A stretch of DNA of 42,889 nucleotides from a virus. Numbering within the stretch: position 1 is the first letter of the stretch; the number at the start of each line of letters is the position of its first letter. The notes beneath the pieces were generated by a model that saw nothing but the letters and a program-made list of their open reading frames with translations, searched no databases and was not told the origin of the DNA. Location of the stretch: positions 1-42,889 of the IMG/VR virus record IMGVR_UViG_3300028666_000053; one strand, given 5' to 3'. The position numbers and the translations under genes are program-made. Below are positions 42,146 through 42,889 of this stretch, in pieces.

Positions 42146-42889
42146 ATGAAAAGATTACCGCAAGCTCTTAAAGGGCTTGAAAAATACTCTCAGTTTATTT
42201 TGTATCGAGTTATTCCCAGCCAAAAAAGACCGGGAAAAACTGATAAAATAACCGTCGATTATAAAACGGGGCTAAATGTAAATCCGTATACGCCCGGGGT
42301 TCAAACCGATTTTACTACATTAGCTAATATACTTCCCGCTTTTTCAGATGACTTTCGGATTGGGTTTATCTTATCGGAAGACGACCCCTTCTTTTTTTTA
42401 GACATAGACGATTGTCTCATATTAGAAAAAGATAAGTCAGAATGGAATAAAATAGCAAAAGAGGTATGCTCTACTTTTTCCGGCGCTGCTATAGAAATAT
42501 CTACGTCTATGCGCGGTCTCCACATCATTGGGAAGTATGCTAAAAATATCCCGCATGCTTGTCGCGATCAGAAAAAATTAAATTTAGAATTATATACTAA
42601 AAAAAGATTGATCGCGCTAACAGGTATATCCGCTGTGGGGGATGTGAATTTTGAATGCACTGATAAATTAGAAAATTTAATTCAAGACTATTTCACTGCC
42701 CAAATTTCGGAAATTATTAAAAAAGAAAATATCTGGAATTTAACACCGCGCCCGGATTGGACCGGGGCGACAGATGACCGAGAACTCATTAAAAGAGCAT
42801 TAAGCCAAATTTCATGTCGTTCTATATTCGATAGTACAACAGCCACTTTTCAAGACTTGTGGGAAAATAATTCAAATCGATTAGCAGTA
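42146..42889 (+). CDS. primase-helicase, N-terminal part (AEP primase)
   Basis: The frame is open from ATG 42146 (AAGGATG upstream) to the window end and continues at base 2 after removing the 130-base overlap. Seen: archaeo-eukaryotic primase motifs FFLDIDD (Asp 86 and 88) and STSMRGLHIIG (His near 126), followed by the helicase in the C-terminal part. It is the final gene of the helicase-nuclease-regulator operon. Confidence 0.92.
   Translation, partial: MKRLPQALKGLEKYSQFILYRVIPSQKRPGKTDKITVDYKTGLNVNPYTPGVQTDFTTLANILPAFSDDFRIGFILSEDDPFFFLDIDDCLILEKDKSEWNKIAKEVCSTFSGAAIEISTSMRGLHIIGKYAKNIPHACRDQKKLNLELYTKKRLIALTGISAVGDVNFECTDKLENLIQDYFTAQISEIIKKENIWNLTPRPDWTGATDDRELIKRALSQISCRSIFDSTTATFQDLWENNSNRLAV
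42760..42889. repeat. terminal redundancy, right copy
   Basis: Matches bases 1-130 except at 42886 (a here, c at 127). The silent mismatch near the very end may be an assembly-edge or population difference. Confidence 0.9.

Overview
The window is a complete, circularly assembled genome of a tailed, contractile-tail (myovirus-like) phage. The first 130 bases repeat at the end with one silent mismatch, and a primase-helicase gene reads in frame across the junction, so the unique circle is about 42,759 bp. The DNA is AT-rich with strong Shine-Dalgarno sites and many ATGA stop/start overlaps. No rRNA, tRNA, integrase or plasmid partition gene was seen. The host cannot be read from the sequence; a Gram-negative bacterium is only an inference from the structural gene families (simple Mu/Pam3-like contractile tail with DUF3383 sheath, DUF3277 tube and DUF2612 baseplate protein).

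Layout. (1) 42146 across the junction to 1777: AEP/D5-type primase-helicase. (2) 1888-4830: about twelve small early or regulatory genes on the + strand, including a probably frameshifted one and two HTH proteins. (3) 4831-6434: 1.6 kb without a convincing gene, holding terminator-like hairpins, a near-perfect palindrome, three exact 60-bp tandem repeats with a diverged inverted copy, and several short palindromes; this is the best candidate for a replication or regulatory locus. (4) 6435-32085: late + strand operon: terminase, portal, MuF, protease-scaffold, decoration protein, major capsid, connectors, sheath, tube, frameshifted tail chaperone, tape measure, baseplate, fibres, then small membrane proteins. 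(5) 32075-39674: - strand early operons: zinc-ribbon protein, family A DNA polymerase, Enc34-like SSB, DUF2800 nuclease, four tandem Gly/Ser/Tyr low-complexity genes, an NSGNW-repeat protein and a Lar-like protein. (6) 39728-42119: + strand SF2 helicase, VRR-NUC nuclease and a TetR-type HTH protein, running into the primase.

How it fits together. A 16-bp inverted repeat of the form TTGAC-N6-GTCAA occurs four times (1849, 3026, 38537, 39719), each upstream of an early transcription unit, and it overlaps good sigma70-like promoters in at least three cases. This suggests one regulator controls all early units, including the divergent pair that feeds the replication genes in both directions. The late promoter at 6368 lacks the site. 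The helicase promoter places +1 almost on the ATG, suggesting a leaderless mRNA.

Most unusual items: the shared operator set, the GSY gene array, the 60-bp repeats, a -1 frameshift in the tail chaperone, an exact 16-bp inverted repeat inside a membrane-protein gene, a 91-bp duplication bracketing two accessory genes, and the absence of any recognisable endolysin. All family assignments come from reading motifs by eye; no database search was run.
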